Positions 8,674 through 16,272 of a DNA stretch of 26,804 bases are shown piece after piece. A program made the position numbers and the translations under genes. Every line of letters begins with the position of its first letter. The first letter of the stretch is position 1. Location of the stretch: assembly GCA_023432005.1 (NCBI GenBank), contig JAEYVF010000004.1, forward strand, positions 1-26,804. The letters are read 5' to 3'. Below the pieces are notes generated by a model. That model did no database searches. It was not told where the DNA came from and worked only from the letters and a program-made list of their open reading frames with translations. This stretch comes from Actinomycetes bacterium. Its GTDB lineage: Bacteria; Actinomycetota; Actinomycetes; Actinomycetales; Microbacteriaceae.

Positions 8674-8700
8674 GGTCGGTGCGGCCGAGTGGCCACTCAC

Positions 8701-8706
8701 ATGCTA
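8701..8706 (-). promoter_or_regulatory. Possible -10 box TAGCAT for the acyltransferase gene
   Basis: Minus-strand TAGCAT sits 27 nt before ATG 8673, with TCGGAA 17 nt further upstream as a weak -35. If real, it rules out the upstream GTG 8700. Otherwise the 8674-8782 gap holds nothing I can name. Confidence 0.22.
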
Positions 8707-8782
8707 CGGCCCTGTACCTGCGGTTCCGATCCATGCGGCCGCGCGCCCGCGCTCCGCGAGCTGAGCCCGCGCACGGGACGGA

Positions 8783-9757
8783 TCAGCGGTGGGAGAGGCC
8801 GTCGACCGCGAGCTCCTCCGCGATGCGCACGACGTTCGTTCCCTCTGCGAGGGTCACGATGCGGGAGCGATCACCCGTGCGGACGGCGTCGCGGAACGCC
8901 TCGTGCTCGGCGAGCAGGGGCTCCTTCTTCGCGAGCGCGAACCGCGTGACGTCCCCTTCGGAGACGCCTCGGAACGACGCGATCCCCTGCCACGAGTCCT
9001 CGACGACGCCGTTCTGATACAGCGTGAGGTCGGCGGTGAGGGTGTCGACGACGAGCGCGCCCTTCTCGCCCGTGATGACGGTCGTGCGCTCCTTGAACGG
9101 GGTGAGCCAGTTCACGGTGTGCGAGGCGATCGTGCCCTTGCTCAGGGTGCCGACGGCGATGAGCATGTCCTCGTGGTCGCGGCCGCTCTGGTGGGCCGTG
9201 CGGGCGTTGACGTTGAGGTACTCCTGCTGGCTGACCCACGCGGTGAGGTCGATGTCGTGGGAGGCGAGATCCTTGATGACGCCGACGTCGGCGATCCGGC
9301 CGGGGAAGGGGCCCTGGCGCCGCGTCGCGATCTGGTAGATGTCGCCGATGAGGCCGTCCTCGATGCGCACGCGCGCCGACTGGAGCGCCGGGTTGTAGCG
9401 CTCGATGTGGCCGACGCCGCCGATGAGCCCCTTCTGCTCGAAGAGGTCGCGCAGCTGCGTGGCGGCCTCGGTCGTCGAGGCGACCGGCTTCTCGATGAGG
9501 GCGTGGATGCCGCGCTCCGCGAGGGCCGTGCCGATGTCGAGGTGGTAGATCGTCGGTGCGGCGACGACGCAGTAGTCGAAGCCGAGATCGAGGAACTGCT
9601 CGAGGTCGCGGATCACGGGGCGGCCCTCGACGCTCTCGGGGGCGCTCGGGGCCGGGTCGTAGACACCGAGGAACTCGACGCCGTCGAGCCCGTTGAGAAC
9701 GCGGGTGTGGTGGCGCCCCATGACGCCGAGGCCGAGCACTCCGGCGCGCAGCGTCAT
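8783..9757 (-). CDS. Gfo/Idh/MocA oxidoreductase, WbpB-like UDP-GlcNAcA 3-dehydrogenase
   Basis: 324 residues. N-terminal Rossmann fold with GLGVMG (9-14), VVAAPTIYH, and the family EKP (89-91). The C-terminal substrate domain carries GHIERYNPA (116-124) and DVGVIKDLASHDIDL (157-171), the motifs of the WbpB/WlbA branch, with K162 and H167 as likely catalytic residues. WbpB oxidises C3 of UDP-GlcNAcA so that WbpE can aminate it. The start ATG overlaps the aminotransferase stop by one base (TGATG on the minus strand), so the two steps are translationally coupled. Substrate assignment rests on the motifs plus the WbpA/D/E/I neighbours; a different 3-keto sugar dehydrogenase remains possible. Confidence 0.88.
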   Translation of the reverse strand: MTLRAGVLGLGVMGRHHTRVLNGLDGVEFLGVYDPAPSAPESVEGRPVIRDLEQFLDLGFDYCVVAAPTIYHLDIGTALAERGIHALIEKPVASTTEAATQLRDLFEQKGLIGGVGHIERYNPALQSARVRIEDGLIGDIYQIATRRQGPFPGRIADVGVIKDLASHDIDLTAWVSQQEYLNVNARTAHQSGRDHEDMLIAVGTLSKGTIASHTVNWLTPFKERTTVITGEKGALVVDTLTADLTLYQNGVVEDSWQGIASFRGVSEGDVTRFALAKKEPLLAEHEAFRDAVRTGDRSRIVTLAEGTNVVRIAEELAVDGLSHR

Positions 9758-10833
9758 CAGGCGCCCGCCTTCGCGACGGTGTTCACGGCGTCGACGATCG
9801 TCTCGAGCTCGGCCTGCGTGAGCGAGGGGTAGACCGGGAGCGAGAGCACCTGCTGGGCTGCGACCTCCGTGACGGGGAGGTCGAGCTCCTGGCCGAAGGA
9901 GGGGAGACGGTGGATGGGCGTCGGGTAGTAGACGCCGCTGCCCACGCCGCGCTCGGCGAGTGCTGCCGCGAAGGCGTCGCGATCATGGTCGACGACTCGG
10001 ATCGTGTACTGGTGGTAGACGTGCACGGCGCCGTCGGCGACGGGGGGCGTGACGACACCCTCGAGGTTCGCATCGAAGAACGCGGCGTTGGCCTGGCGCT
10101 TCGCCGTCCAATCCGCGAGCTTCGTGAGCTGCACGCGGCCGATGGCGGCGTGGATGTCGGTCATGCGGGTGTTGAAGCCCACGACCTCGTTCTCGTAGCG
10201 GCGCTCCATGCCCTGGTTGCGGAGCACGCGGACGGCGCGCGCGAGCTCGTCGGACCGGGTCGTGACCATGCCGCCCTCGCCCGAGGTCATGTTCTTCGTC
10301 GGGTAGAACGAGAACGACCCCGCGAGACCCCAGCTGCCGACGGGTCGCCCGTCGACGGAGGCCGCGTGCGCCTGCGCCGCGTCCTCGAAGAGCAGCAGGT
10401 CGTGCTTCTCGGCGATCTGCGAGAAACGGCGCAGATCCGCGGGGTGCCCGTACAGGTGCACCGGCATGATCGCGCGGGTGCGCGGCGTGATGGCCGCCTC
10501 GACCGCCTCGGGTGCGAGGTTGAAGTGATCGAGCTCGATGTCGGCGAAGACGGGCGTCGCCCCCGCCAGCGCGACCGCGTTCGCGGTGGCGGCGAAGCTG
10601 AACGACGGCACGATGACCTCGTCGCCGGGGCCCACGCCTCCCGCGATGAAGGCCATGTGCAGCGCGGAGGTGCCGGAGTTGACCGCCACCGAGTGCGCGC
10701 CGTCCGCGACGGCCGAGAACTCCTGCTCGAAGGCCGCGACCTCGGGGCCCTGGGCGAGCATGCCCGAGAGCATGACGCGCTCGACTGCTGCGCGCTCCTC
10801 TGCGCCGACCTCGGGCTTAGCTGCGGGGATCAT
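9757..10833 (-). CDS. DegT/DnrJ/EryC1/StrS PLP aminotransferase, WbpE-like
   Basis: 358 residues. Full fold-type I sugar aminotransferase: VNSGTSALHMAF (51-62) holds the phosphate loop, EDAAQAHAA with D151 binds the pyridine nitrogen, and FYPTKNMTSGEGG carries the Schiff-base lysine K180. VRVLRNQGMERRYENEVVGFN and the C-terminal YYPTPIHRLPSF are typical of the WbpE/DesV group. Expected reaction: glutamate-dependent amination at C3 of the 3-keto-UDP-GlcNAcA made by the WbpB-like enzyme. The ATG overlaps the acetyltransferase stop by 4 nt (ATGA) and its own stop overlaps the dehydrogenase start, making a tight three-gene operon in the order acetyltransferase, aminotransferase, dehydrogenase. 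Confidence 0.9.
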   Translation of the reverse strand: MIPAAKPEVGAEERAAVERVMLSGMLAQGPEVAAFEQEFSAVADGAHSVAVNSGTSALHMAFIAGGVGPGDEVIVPSFSFAATANAVALAGATPVFADIELDHFNLAPEAVEAAITPRTRAIMPVHLYGHPADLRRFSQIAEKHDLLLFEDAAQAHAASVDGRPVGSWGLAGSFSFYPTKNMTSGEGGMVTTRSDELARAVRVLRNQGMERRYENEVVGFNTRMTDIHAAIGRVQLTKLADWTAKRQANAAFFDANLEGVVTPPVADGAVHVYHQYTIRVVDHDRDAFAAALAERGVGSGVYYPTPIHRLPSFGQELDLPVTEVAAQQVLSLPVYPSLTQAELETIVDAVNTVAKAGA

Positions 10834-11438
10834 GCCTGTTCTACCTCATTCAGTTCATCGGGCCCGGTCTGGTGGTATCGGTCACCCGTCACGGGGCAGA
10901 CCCAGTCGCCGGGAGCTTCCTCGCGAAGGGGATGACCCGCCTTGCCGACCCATCCGATGCGCCGTGCCGGGTTGCCGACGACGAGCGCGAAGTCCGGGAC
11001 ATCCTTGACGACCACCGAGCCCGATCCGACGAGCGCCCACGCGCCGATCCTCACGGGGGCGATGCAGGTCGAGTTGGCGCCGACTGACGCGCCCTCGCCG
11101 ATCGTGACCCCCACGGGCTCCCAGTCGTGCGCCGACTTGGGACTGCCGTCGGCGTTGATCGCGCGCGGGAAGTGGTCGTTGGTGAGCACGACCGCCGGCC
11201 CGATGAAGACTCCTCGCGCGAGCTTCGCCGGCTCGTAGACGAGCGCGTAGTTCTGCACCTTGCAGTTGTCGCCGAGGGTGACGCCCGTGCCGATGTACGC
11301 GCCTCGGCCGATGATGCAGTTCGCACCCAGCACGGCCTGCTCGCGCACCTGCGCGTAGTGCCAGACCTTCGACCCGTCGGCGATGCGCGCCTCCGGCGAG
11401 ACGTCAGCGGTCTCGTGGACGGATGCGGCAGGGCTCAT
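10830..11438 (-). CDS. Left-handed beta-helix N-acetyltransferase, WbpD-like
   Basis: 202 residues from ATG 11438, chosen because GGAG (11444-11447) lies 5 nt upstream and the protein begins as homologues do (HETADVSPEARIADGSKVW); the frame stays open far upstream but is only shadow. It is built of hexapeptide-repeat turns: VLGANCIIGRGAYIG, GDNCKVQNYALVYEP, GVFIGPAVVLTND, GEGASVGANSTC. The QNYALVYE / GPAVVLTNDHFPRA block and the C-terminal NPARRIGWV...WVCPVTGDRY are the WbpD/WlbB pattern. It acetylates the 3-amino group of UDP-GlcNAc3NA with acetyl-CoA. First gene of the operon; WbpE and WbpB homologues follow with overlapping stop and start codons. Confidence 0.9.
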   Translation of the reverse strand: MSPAASVHETADVSPEARIADGSKVWHYAQVREQAVLGANCIIGRGAYIGTGVTLGDNCKVQNYALVYEPAKLARGVFIGPAVVLTNDHFPRAINADGSPKSAHDWEPVGVTIGEGASVGANSTCIAPVRIGAWALVGSGSVVVKDVPDFALVVGNPARRIGWVGKAGHPLREEAPGDWVCPVTGDRYHQTGPDELNEVEQA

Positions 11439-11624
11439 ATCTGCTCCAGGAGGGGATCTACGTTCGGGCGGATGGCCCGTGGGACATCGTAGTAGTCGAC
11501 ACTGGGGACTCCCCGCACCAGGCGCTCCCAGGCTCCCGAAATGCCGGGTGCCCGCAGGAACTTCCCGTATCGTGGCTGGTCGAGCGGGGTGTGACGTCAT
11601 ATCGGCGTTCGGGGAGGTGCCGAG
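11439..11624. promoter_or_regulatory. Divergent promoter region between the acetyltransferase operon and the secreted repeat protein
   Basis: 186 nt without a gene. Minus strand: a TACGAT -10-like box at 11486-11491, with the perfect inverted repeat GGGGACTCCCC (11504-11514) lying over the expected -35 position. Plus strand: TATCGT at 11568-11573 as a weak -10, the 8-bp palindrome TGACGTCA at 11592-11599, and GGGGAGG (11611-11617) as ribosome binding site 7 nt before ATG 11625. The two palindromes are possible operator sites; none of the boxes is strong. Confidence 0.35.
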
Positions 11625-13964
11625 ATGAGACTGCGTATTCGACGGATGCTGGCGATCGCCGCCGGGGTCGCCGTGCTGGCGACCGGGCTCGCCGTGAGTG
11701 CTCCCGCCGAACGCACCGAGGCGGTCACCGCCGCCGACTGGAACGCCGGCAACATCATCTCCGACGCGCTCTTCTACGACTCGACCGCGATGACCGAGGC
11801 CGAGATCCAGACGTTCCTCAATGGCATGGTCGGCGCGTGCGGCAACTCCCTCTGCGTCAAGAACCTGCGTGTGAACGTCGACAGCCGCGCAGCGTCGTAC
11901 TCGAACTCCACGGGCAACCTCATCTGCCGCGCTTTCCAGGGCGGCTACCTGAGCGCGGCGGCGATCATCTTCCGCGCCCAGCAGGCGTGCAGCATCAGCG
12001 CGAAGGTCATCCTGGTGACGCTCCAGAAGGAGCAGGGGCTCGTCACGAGCCCCTCCCCGAGCCAGGGCGCCGTCGACCGCGCGATGGGCATGGCGTGCCC
12101 CGACACGGCCCCGTGCGCCGCCTACGCGCTGGGCTTCGGCAACCAGGTCTATCTCGGCGCGAAGCAGCTCATGACCTACAAGGCCGACCGCTTCGCGCGT
12201 CAGCCGGGCATCCAGTCGATCGGGTTCCACCCGAACACCGCGTGCGGGTCGACGGTCGTCAACGTGCAGAACTACGCGACCGCCGCTCTCTACTCCTACA
12301 CGCCCTACCAGCCCAACGCGGCCGCGCTCGCGAACATGAACGGCGTCGGCGACAGCTGCTCCTCGTACGGCAACCGCAACTTCTGGCGCTTCTACAACTC
12401 CTGGTTCGGCTCGACGCAGGGCTTCCCCGTCGGCTCGCTCAACACCGCACCCGGCCTCGTCACGATCGACGGCACGGGAGGGCTGAAGCTCTACCGCGGC
12501 GACGGCCGCGGCAGCTGGTCGGTCGTGAGCGACCTCGCATCGGGTCGCACCGACCTCGTGACCGCCTTCGGAGCCGGCGATTTCGACGGTGACGGACAGC
12601 GCGACATCCTGGCGGTCAACACCGCCAAGGAGCTCCTGCTCTTCCCCATCGACAACGAGGGGCAGCTGGGCACCTCCCGTGTCGTGGCGACCGGCTGGAA
12701 CGCCGACCTCACCTTCTCGCCGGGCGATTTCAACCGTGACGGCGTGCCGGACGTGATGTCGCGCGACGCGTCCGGCAACCTCACGCTCTGGGCCGGGACC
12801 GGCCGGGGCAAGCTCCAGCCGCCGCGCATCGTCGGCTGGGGTTGGGGTGCGATGACGTACATCTTCTCGCCCGGGGATTTCACCGGCGACGGTCGTCCCG
12901 ACGTCATGGCGCGCGACGCGTCCGGCAACCTCTACGTCTACGCGGGTGACGGAAGCGTCAGCTGGCTGTGGGGGCGGCAGATCGGCGTCGGGTGGGGCGG
13001 CATGACCTTCATCACGTCGGCCGGCGACTTCACCGGCGACGGCAACGGCGACCTGCTCGCGCGTACGGCGGGGGGCCTCCTGTACCTCTACCGCGGCAAC
13101 GGCGCGGCGGGCTTCATCGGCGACGGCACCCAGATCGGCATCGGCTGGCAGGGCATGACGTCCATCGCGGGCATCGGCGCGCCCGCCGTCCGTCAGTTCG
13201 TCGAGCCCGGCGGCGTCGGCGACCTCGACGGCGACGGCGCTCGTGACGTGCTCGCGGTGACGGCGTCGGGAGACGCGCTGCTCTACCGCGGCAACGCGGC
13301 ATCCGGATGGCGGTCCTCGCTCGTCGCGGCGACCGGCTGGGGCGGCATGACGGCGATCATGGGCGCGGGCGACTTCGACCGCAACGGCACGCCCGACGTC
13401 ATCACCCGCGACGCCGGGGGCTTCCTCTGGCTCTACTCGGGCGACGGGACGGGCAAGCTCGGGTCGCCGAAGCAGATCGGTCATGGATGGTCGTCCTTCA
13501 CGGCGATCATGGTCGCGGGAGATCAGAACGGCGACGGCACGATCGACCTCCTCGCGCGCGATCCGGGCGGGGTCCTCTGGCTCTATCCGTCGAACGGCGC
13601 CGGAGCTTTCGGGGTGGCCAAGCAGGTCGGCAACGGCTGGAACATCATGGACACGCTGGTACCCGCCGGTGACTTCGACAGCGACGGCTACCCCGATCTC
13701 CTCGCCCGGGACACCTCCGGCCTGCTCTGGCTCTATGCGGGCACCGGTGCCTCCGGATGGCTGCCGGGTCGCCAGATCGGCGTCGGCTGGGGCGGCATGA
13801 GCAACATCTACAGCCCTGGCGACTTCACGGGAGACCGGGTGCCGGACGTCATGGCGCGCCACGTCGACGGCTCGCTCTGGCTGTACGGCGGTGATGGCCG
13901 CGGTGGCTGGGCTTCTGCACGCCAGATCGGCGTCGGCTGGGGCGGGATGAAGTGGATCGGCTGA
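11625..13964 (+). CDS. Secreted FG-GAP/VCBS-repeat protein with N-terminal lysozyme-like or uncharacterised domain
   Basis: 779 residues. Sec signal peptide: RIRR, then a hydrophobic core to about residue 26 and SAPA as a plausible cleavage site. Residues about 35-270 are a Cys-containing domain (C72, C77, C101, C122, C158, C164) with VILVTLQKEQGLVT around E136 and DRAMGMACPD, a block I recall from secreted actinobacterial proteins; the glutamate could be catalytic as in muramidases, but that is a guess. Residues about 275-779 are nine FG-GAP-type repeats with calcium-binding D-x-D/N-x-D-G loops. There is no sortase motif, so it is secreted or held on the wall non-covalently. It lies 40 nt upstream of galE and divergent from the wbpDEB-like operon, inside the glycan locus, suggesting a role at the cell surface such as glycan binding or wall attachment. 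Confidence 0.85.
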   Translation: MRLRIRRMLAIAAGVAVLATGLAVSAPAERTEAVTAADWNAGNIISDALFYDSTAMTEAEIQTFLNGMVGACGNSLCVKNLRVNVDSRAASYSNSTGNLICRAFQGGYLSAAAIIFRAQQACSISAKVILVTLQKEQGLVTSPSPSQGAVDRAMGMACPDTAPCAAYALGFGNQVYLGAKQLMTYKADRFARQPGIQSIGFHPNTACGSTVVNVQNYATAALYSYTPYQPNAAALANMNGVGDSCSSYGNRNFWRFYNSWFGSTQGFPVGSLNTAPGLVTIDGTGGLKLYRGDGRGSWSVVSDLASGRTDLVTAFGAGDFDGDGQRDILAVNTAKELLLFPIDNEGQLGTSRVVATGWNADLTFSPGDFNRDGVPDVMSRDASGNLTLWAGTGRGKLQPPRIVGWGWGAMTYIFSPGDFTGDGRPDVMARDASGNLYVYAGDGSVSWLWGRQIGVGWGGMTFITSAGDFTGDGNGDLLARTAGGLLYLYRGNGAAGFIGDGTQIGIGWQGMTSIAGIGAPAVRQFVEPGGVGDLDGDGARDVLAVTASGDALLYRGNAASGWRSSLVAATGWGGMTAIMGAGDFDRNGTPDVITRDAGGFLWLYSGDGTGKLGSPKQIGHGWSSFTAIMVAGDQNGDGTIDLLARDPGGVLWLYPSNGAGAFGVAKQVGNGWNIMDTLVPAGDFDSDGYPDLLARDTSGLLWLYAGTGASGWLPGRQIGVGWGGMSNIYSPGDFTGDRVPDVMARHVDGSLWLYGGDGRGGWASARQIGVGWGGMKWIG
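12579..13961 (+). repeat. Nine in-frame 50-residue calcium-loop repeats
   Basis: The loops start at residues 319, 368, 418, 468, 533, 583, 633, 683 and 733 of the protein, so spacing is 49, 50, 50, then 65, then 50 four times. The one break is an insertion of about 15 residues around GIGAPAVRQFVEPGG. Most repeats also carry a Q-I/V-G-x-G-W-x-x-M segment, and the last two share nearly identical DNA there (13771-13801 and 13921-13950), as does 12976-13004. The ninth loop (DFTGDRVPD) replaces the usual Gly by Arg. Confidence 0.85.
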
Positions 13965-14004
13965 CCCCCGCGCTGCGCGCGCGAGCTGTCGTCGGGGCCC
14001 TGAC

Positions 14005-14949
14005 GTGAGCACTCTCGTCACGGGCGGCGCGGGCTATATCGGCCGACACGTCGTCCGCGCTCTGCTCGCACGCGGCGAGCGGGTGGCGGTGGTCGACCTC
14101 CCCGGCGGCTCCGTGCGCGACGACCGCGTGGCGTTCCTGGGCCTGGATCTCGCGGACACCGGCGCGGTCGAGCCTCTGACCGAGTTCCTGCGCCGCAACG
14201 GGGTCGCTTCGGTCATCCACCTCGCGGCGCGGAAGCGCGTCGACGAGTCGGTCGCGCGCCCCGCGTGGTACTTCCAGCAGAACGTCGGGGGACTCGTCAC
14301 GGTGCTCCTGGCGGCCGAAGCCGCCGGCGTACGTCGCATCGTCTTCTCGTCGACCGCCGCGGTCTACGCGTCGTCCCCTCGAGCCGTCACGGAAGACGAC
14401 CTCCTCGAGCCCTCCAACCCCTACGGACACAGCAAGCTCGCGGGCGAGAAGCTCGTCGACGCGCACGCGGAGGCGACCGGCGGCGCTGCGATCAGCCTGC
14501 GGTACTTCAACGTCGCGGGCTCCGAGGAACCCGCGCTCGCCGAGGCGGAGCCTCACAACCTCATCCCGCTCGTGGTGCGCGCGATCCGGGACGGCCGGCC
14601 GCCCGTCATCTACGGCGACGACTACGACACGATCGACGGCACGTGCGTGCGCGACTACGTGCACGTCTCCGATATCGCCGCGGCCCACCTCGCGGCGCTC
14701 GACGCCCTCGACTCGGCCTCGGGGCACCGCGTGTACAACGTCGGCACGGGGGATGGGGCGAGCGTGCGAGAGGTCGTCGGCCGCCTGCTGGAGCTCGCCG
14801 GCTCGGGCATCGTGCCGCGCGTCGAGCCGAGGCGCGAGGGCGATCCGGCGATTGTCGTCGCCGACGCGACGCGCCTTCGAACGGACCTCGGCTGGAGTCC
14901 CGCGCACGACCTCGGCGACATCCTCCGCTCCGCGTGGGCCGCCCGCTGA
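14005..14949 (+). CDS. NAD-dependent sugar epimerase, GalE-like (first copy)
   Basis: 314 residues from GTG 14005, with a GGGG stretch (13994-13997) as a weak ribosome binding site. Extended SDR fold: GGAGYIG (7-13), IHLAARKRVDESVARP, FSSTAAVYA with T117 at the catalytic Ser/Thr position, and Y140-x3-K144 in NPYGHSKL. RYFNVAGSE, the PHNLIPLVVRAI block and CVRDYVHVSDIA are typical of UDP-glucose/UDP-GlcNAc 4-epimerases. It probably supplies UDP-galactose or UDP-GalNAc to the glycan locus. It follows the repeat protein on the same strand by 40 nt, and its stop forms a hairpin with the stop of the convergent ligase-like gene. A second, clearly distinct GalE is at 24593-25561. Confidence 0.83.
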   Translation: MSTLVTGGAGYIGRHVVRALLARGERVAVVDLPGGSVRDDRVAFLGLDLADTGAVEPLTEFLRRNGVASVIHLAARKRVDESVARPAWYFQQNVGGLVTVLLAAEAAGVRRIVFSSTAAVYASSPRAVTEDDLLEPSNPYGHSKLAGEKLVDAHAEATGGAAISLRYFNVAGSEEPALAEAEPHNLIPLVVRAIRDGRPPVIYGDDYDTIDGTCVRDYVHVSDIAAAHLAALDALDSASGHRVYNVGTGDGASVREVVGRLLELAGSGIVPRVEPRREGDPAIVVADATRLRTDLGWSPAHDLGDILRSAWAAR

Positions 14950-14962
14950 CGCTCGGCGTCAG
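14946..14962. terminator. Bidirectional hairpin made of two convergent stop codons
   Basis: CTGACGC (14946-14952) and GCGTCAG (14956-14962) form a perfect 7-bp stem with a 3-nt loop. It contains the TGA of galE and, on the other strand, the TGA of the ligase-like gene, the same layout as at 3966-3986. Confidence 0.5.
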
Positions 14963-16272
14963 GCGGTGGGATCTGCGTCGTCCTTCGGCGGCGGCGTCCG
15001 CAGCGCCGAGCGCCAGCTCAGCTCGCGGGACGCGGTGACGCAGCACACGACGAAGGTCAGCCACCCGAACTCGACGAGGATCGGGCTCTCGGCGAGCGAG
15101 ACGAGCAGCAGCGTGACGAGGATGAGCGCGGGCCAGGCGTAGATGACGCTGCGTCGGCGTCCCGCGAGGAGCCACGACCGCGTGAACGCGAGCCCGAGCA
15201 TCCCGACGAAGATCACGAGGCCGATGATGCCCAGCTGGAAGAGCACGTCGAGGTAGGCGTTGAGCGCCGACTGCGAGGGGCGCACACCCGAGGCGCTGAG
15301 CGCGATGAACGGCGGGATGTCGGGATGCCAGCGCCCGACCCAGCCCCAGCCCTCGACGGTGTTCCCCGGGAAGAGCGCCACGATCTTCTGCCACAGATGG
15401 AGGCGGTAGTCGAGCGCGCCCTGGGCGTTGAAGACGCTCACGAGCGCGCCGCGGAAGATCCAGGCGACGACGATGACGGCGACGGCCACGCCGAGGATCA
15501 CGAACTGCCACGCCTGCCGGTGGTCGGGGCGGACGCGCCGCACGCCGTACAGCACCGCTGCGGCGACGGCGACGACGACCGTCGTGCCCAGGATGATGGG
15601 GGATTGCGTCAGCACGATGCAGACGCCGGCGCCGATGAGCGACAGGATGCCGACGAGCGGTCGCACCGAGCGTGTGCGCAGCTCGGTCGCGAAGCTCACC
15701 GCGCCGATCACGGCGAGGAGGCCGAGCTGGTTCCGCGTCTGCAGCACGCCGGAGATGGGGCCCAGCTCGGCGATGCGCGCCTGCACGTTGAGGAACGGGA
15801 TCGGGGTGTCGATGAGGATGCCCGAGAAGACCTCGATCGCGAGCGACGCGCCCAGCACGACGCGGAGCACATCGCCCCACGTGCGCACGATCTGGATGGT
15901 GTCGCGCGTGTAGGCGATGAAGACGCCGACGAACGCGTACGCCACGAGGTAGGCGACGCCGCCGAGGGTCGCCCACTGGTACTCGCTCCAGACCACCGAG
16001 ATCCCCGCCCATGCGACGAAGACGAGCAGCGAGATCGGCGGGATCTCGTGCCGATCGAGCTCGCGTCGGCGCGCCACGAGCACCACGAGCATGAGCGTGA
16101 CGACACCCGAGAGCGCGGCGAGGTATCCGGCCCATCCGGTGAGGCGGACGAGGGGGTAGCTGAGCGCCGCGATGCCCACGCCCGTCGTCGCGAGCACCGC
16201 TGAGAAGCGCGGGGTGCTCAGCAGACCCGCGAACGCGCGCGCGACGTCGCGCGGCTGCGGGCGCTCGCTCAC
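14959..16272 (-). CDS. O-antigen ligase/polymerase-like membrane protein lacking the motif His
   Basis: 437 residues from GTG 16272, which overlaps the upstream stop by 4 nt (GTGA). About ten to twelve membrane segments and a large outer loop near the C-terminus, as in the WaaL/Wzy_C family. The loop contains LNAYLDVLFQLGIIG (337-351), which fits the ligase motif H-N-x9-G-x-x-G except that the first position is Leu337 instead of His. It is clearly paralogous to the neighbouring upstream gene (shared EGWGWVGRW / AGWGWISYW region). Family members join lipid-linked repeats: polymerases (Wzy) or ligases. The substitution argues for a polymerase or altered role. The Trp/Gly-rich region VEGWGWVGRWHPDIPPF may form part of the active site. 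Confidence 0.82.
   Translation of the reverse strand: MSERPQPRDVARAFAGLLSTPRFSAVLATTGVGIAALSYPLVRLTGWAGYLAALSGVVTLMLVVLVARRRELDRHEIPPISLLVFVAWAGISVVWSEYQWATLGGVAYLVAYAFVGVFIAYTRDTIQIVRTWGDVLRVVLGASLAIEVFSGILIDTPIPFLNVQARIAELGPISGVLQTRNQLGLLAVIGAVSFATELRTRSVRPLVGILSLIGAGVCIVLTQSPIILGTTVVVAVAAAVLYGVRRVRPDHRQAWQFVILGVAVAVIVVAWIFRGALVSVFNAQGALDYRLHLWQKIVALFPGNTVEGWGWVGRWHPDIPPFIALSASGVRPSQSALNAYLDVLFQLGIIGLVIFVGMLGLAFTRSWLLAGRRRSVIYAWPALILVTLLLVSLAESPILVEFGWLTFVVCCVTASRELSWRSALRTPPPKDDADPTA

Noticed and set aside
11558..11585. GGAACTT as a -35 for an ECF sigma factor
   Set aside because: No matching GTT-type -10 at 16-17 nt downstream.
10830..14021. 1063-codon open frame on the minus strand
   Set aside because: Only its last 202 codons are the real acetyltransferase, with a ribosome binding site at 11444-11447. 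The rest is antisense to the secreted repeat protein, Arg/Asp/Val-rich and without any family motif; such frames are common in GC-rich DNA.
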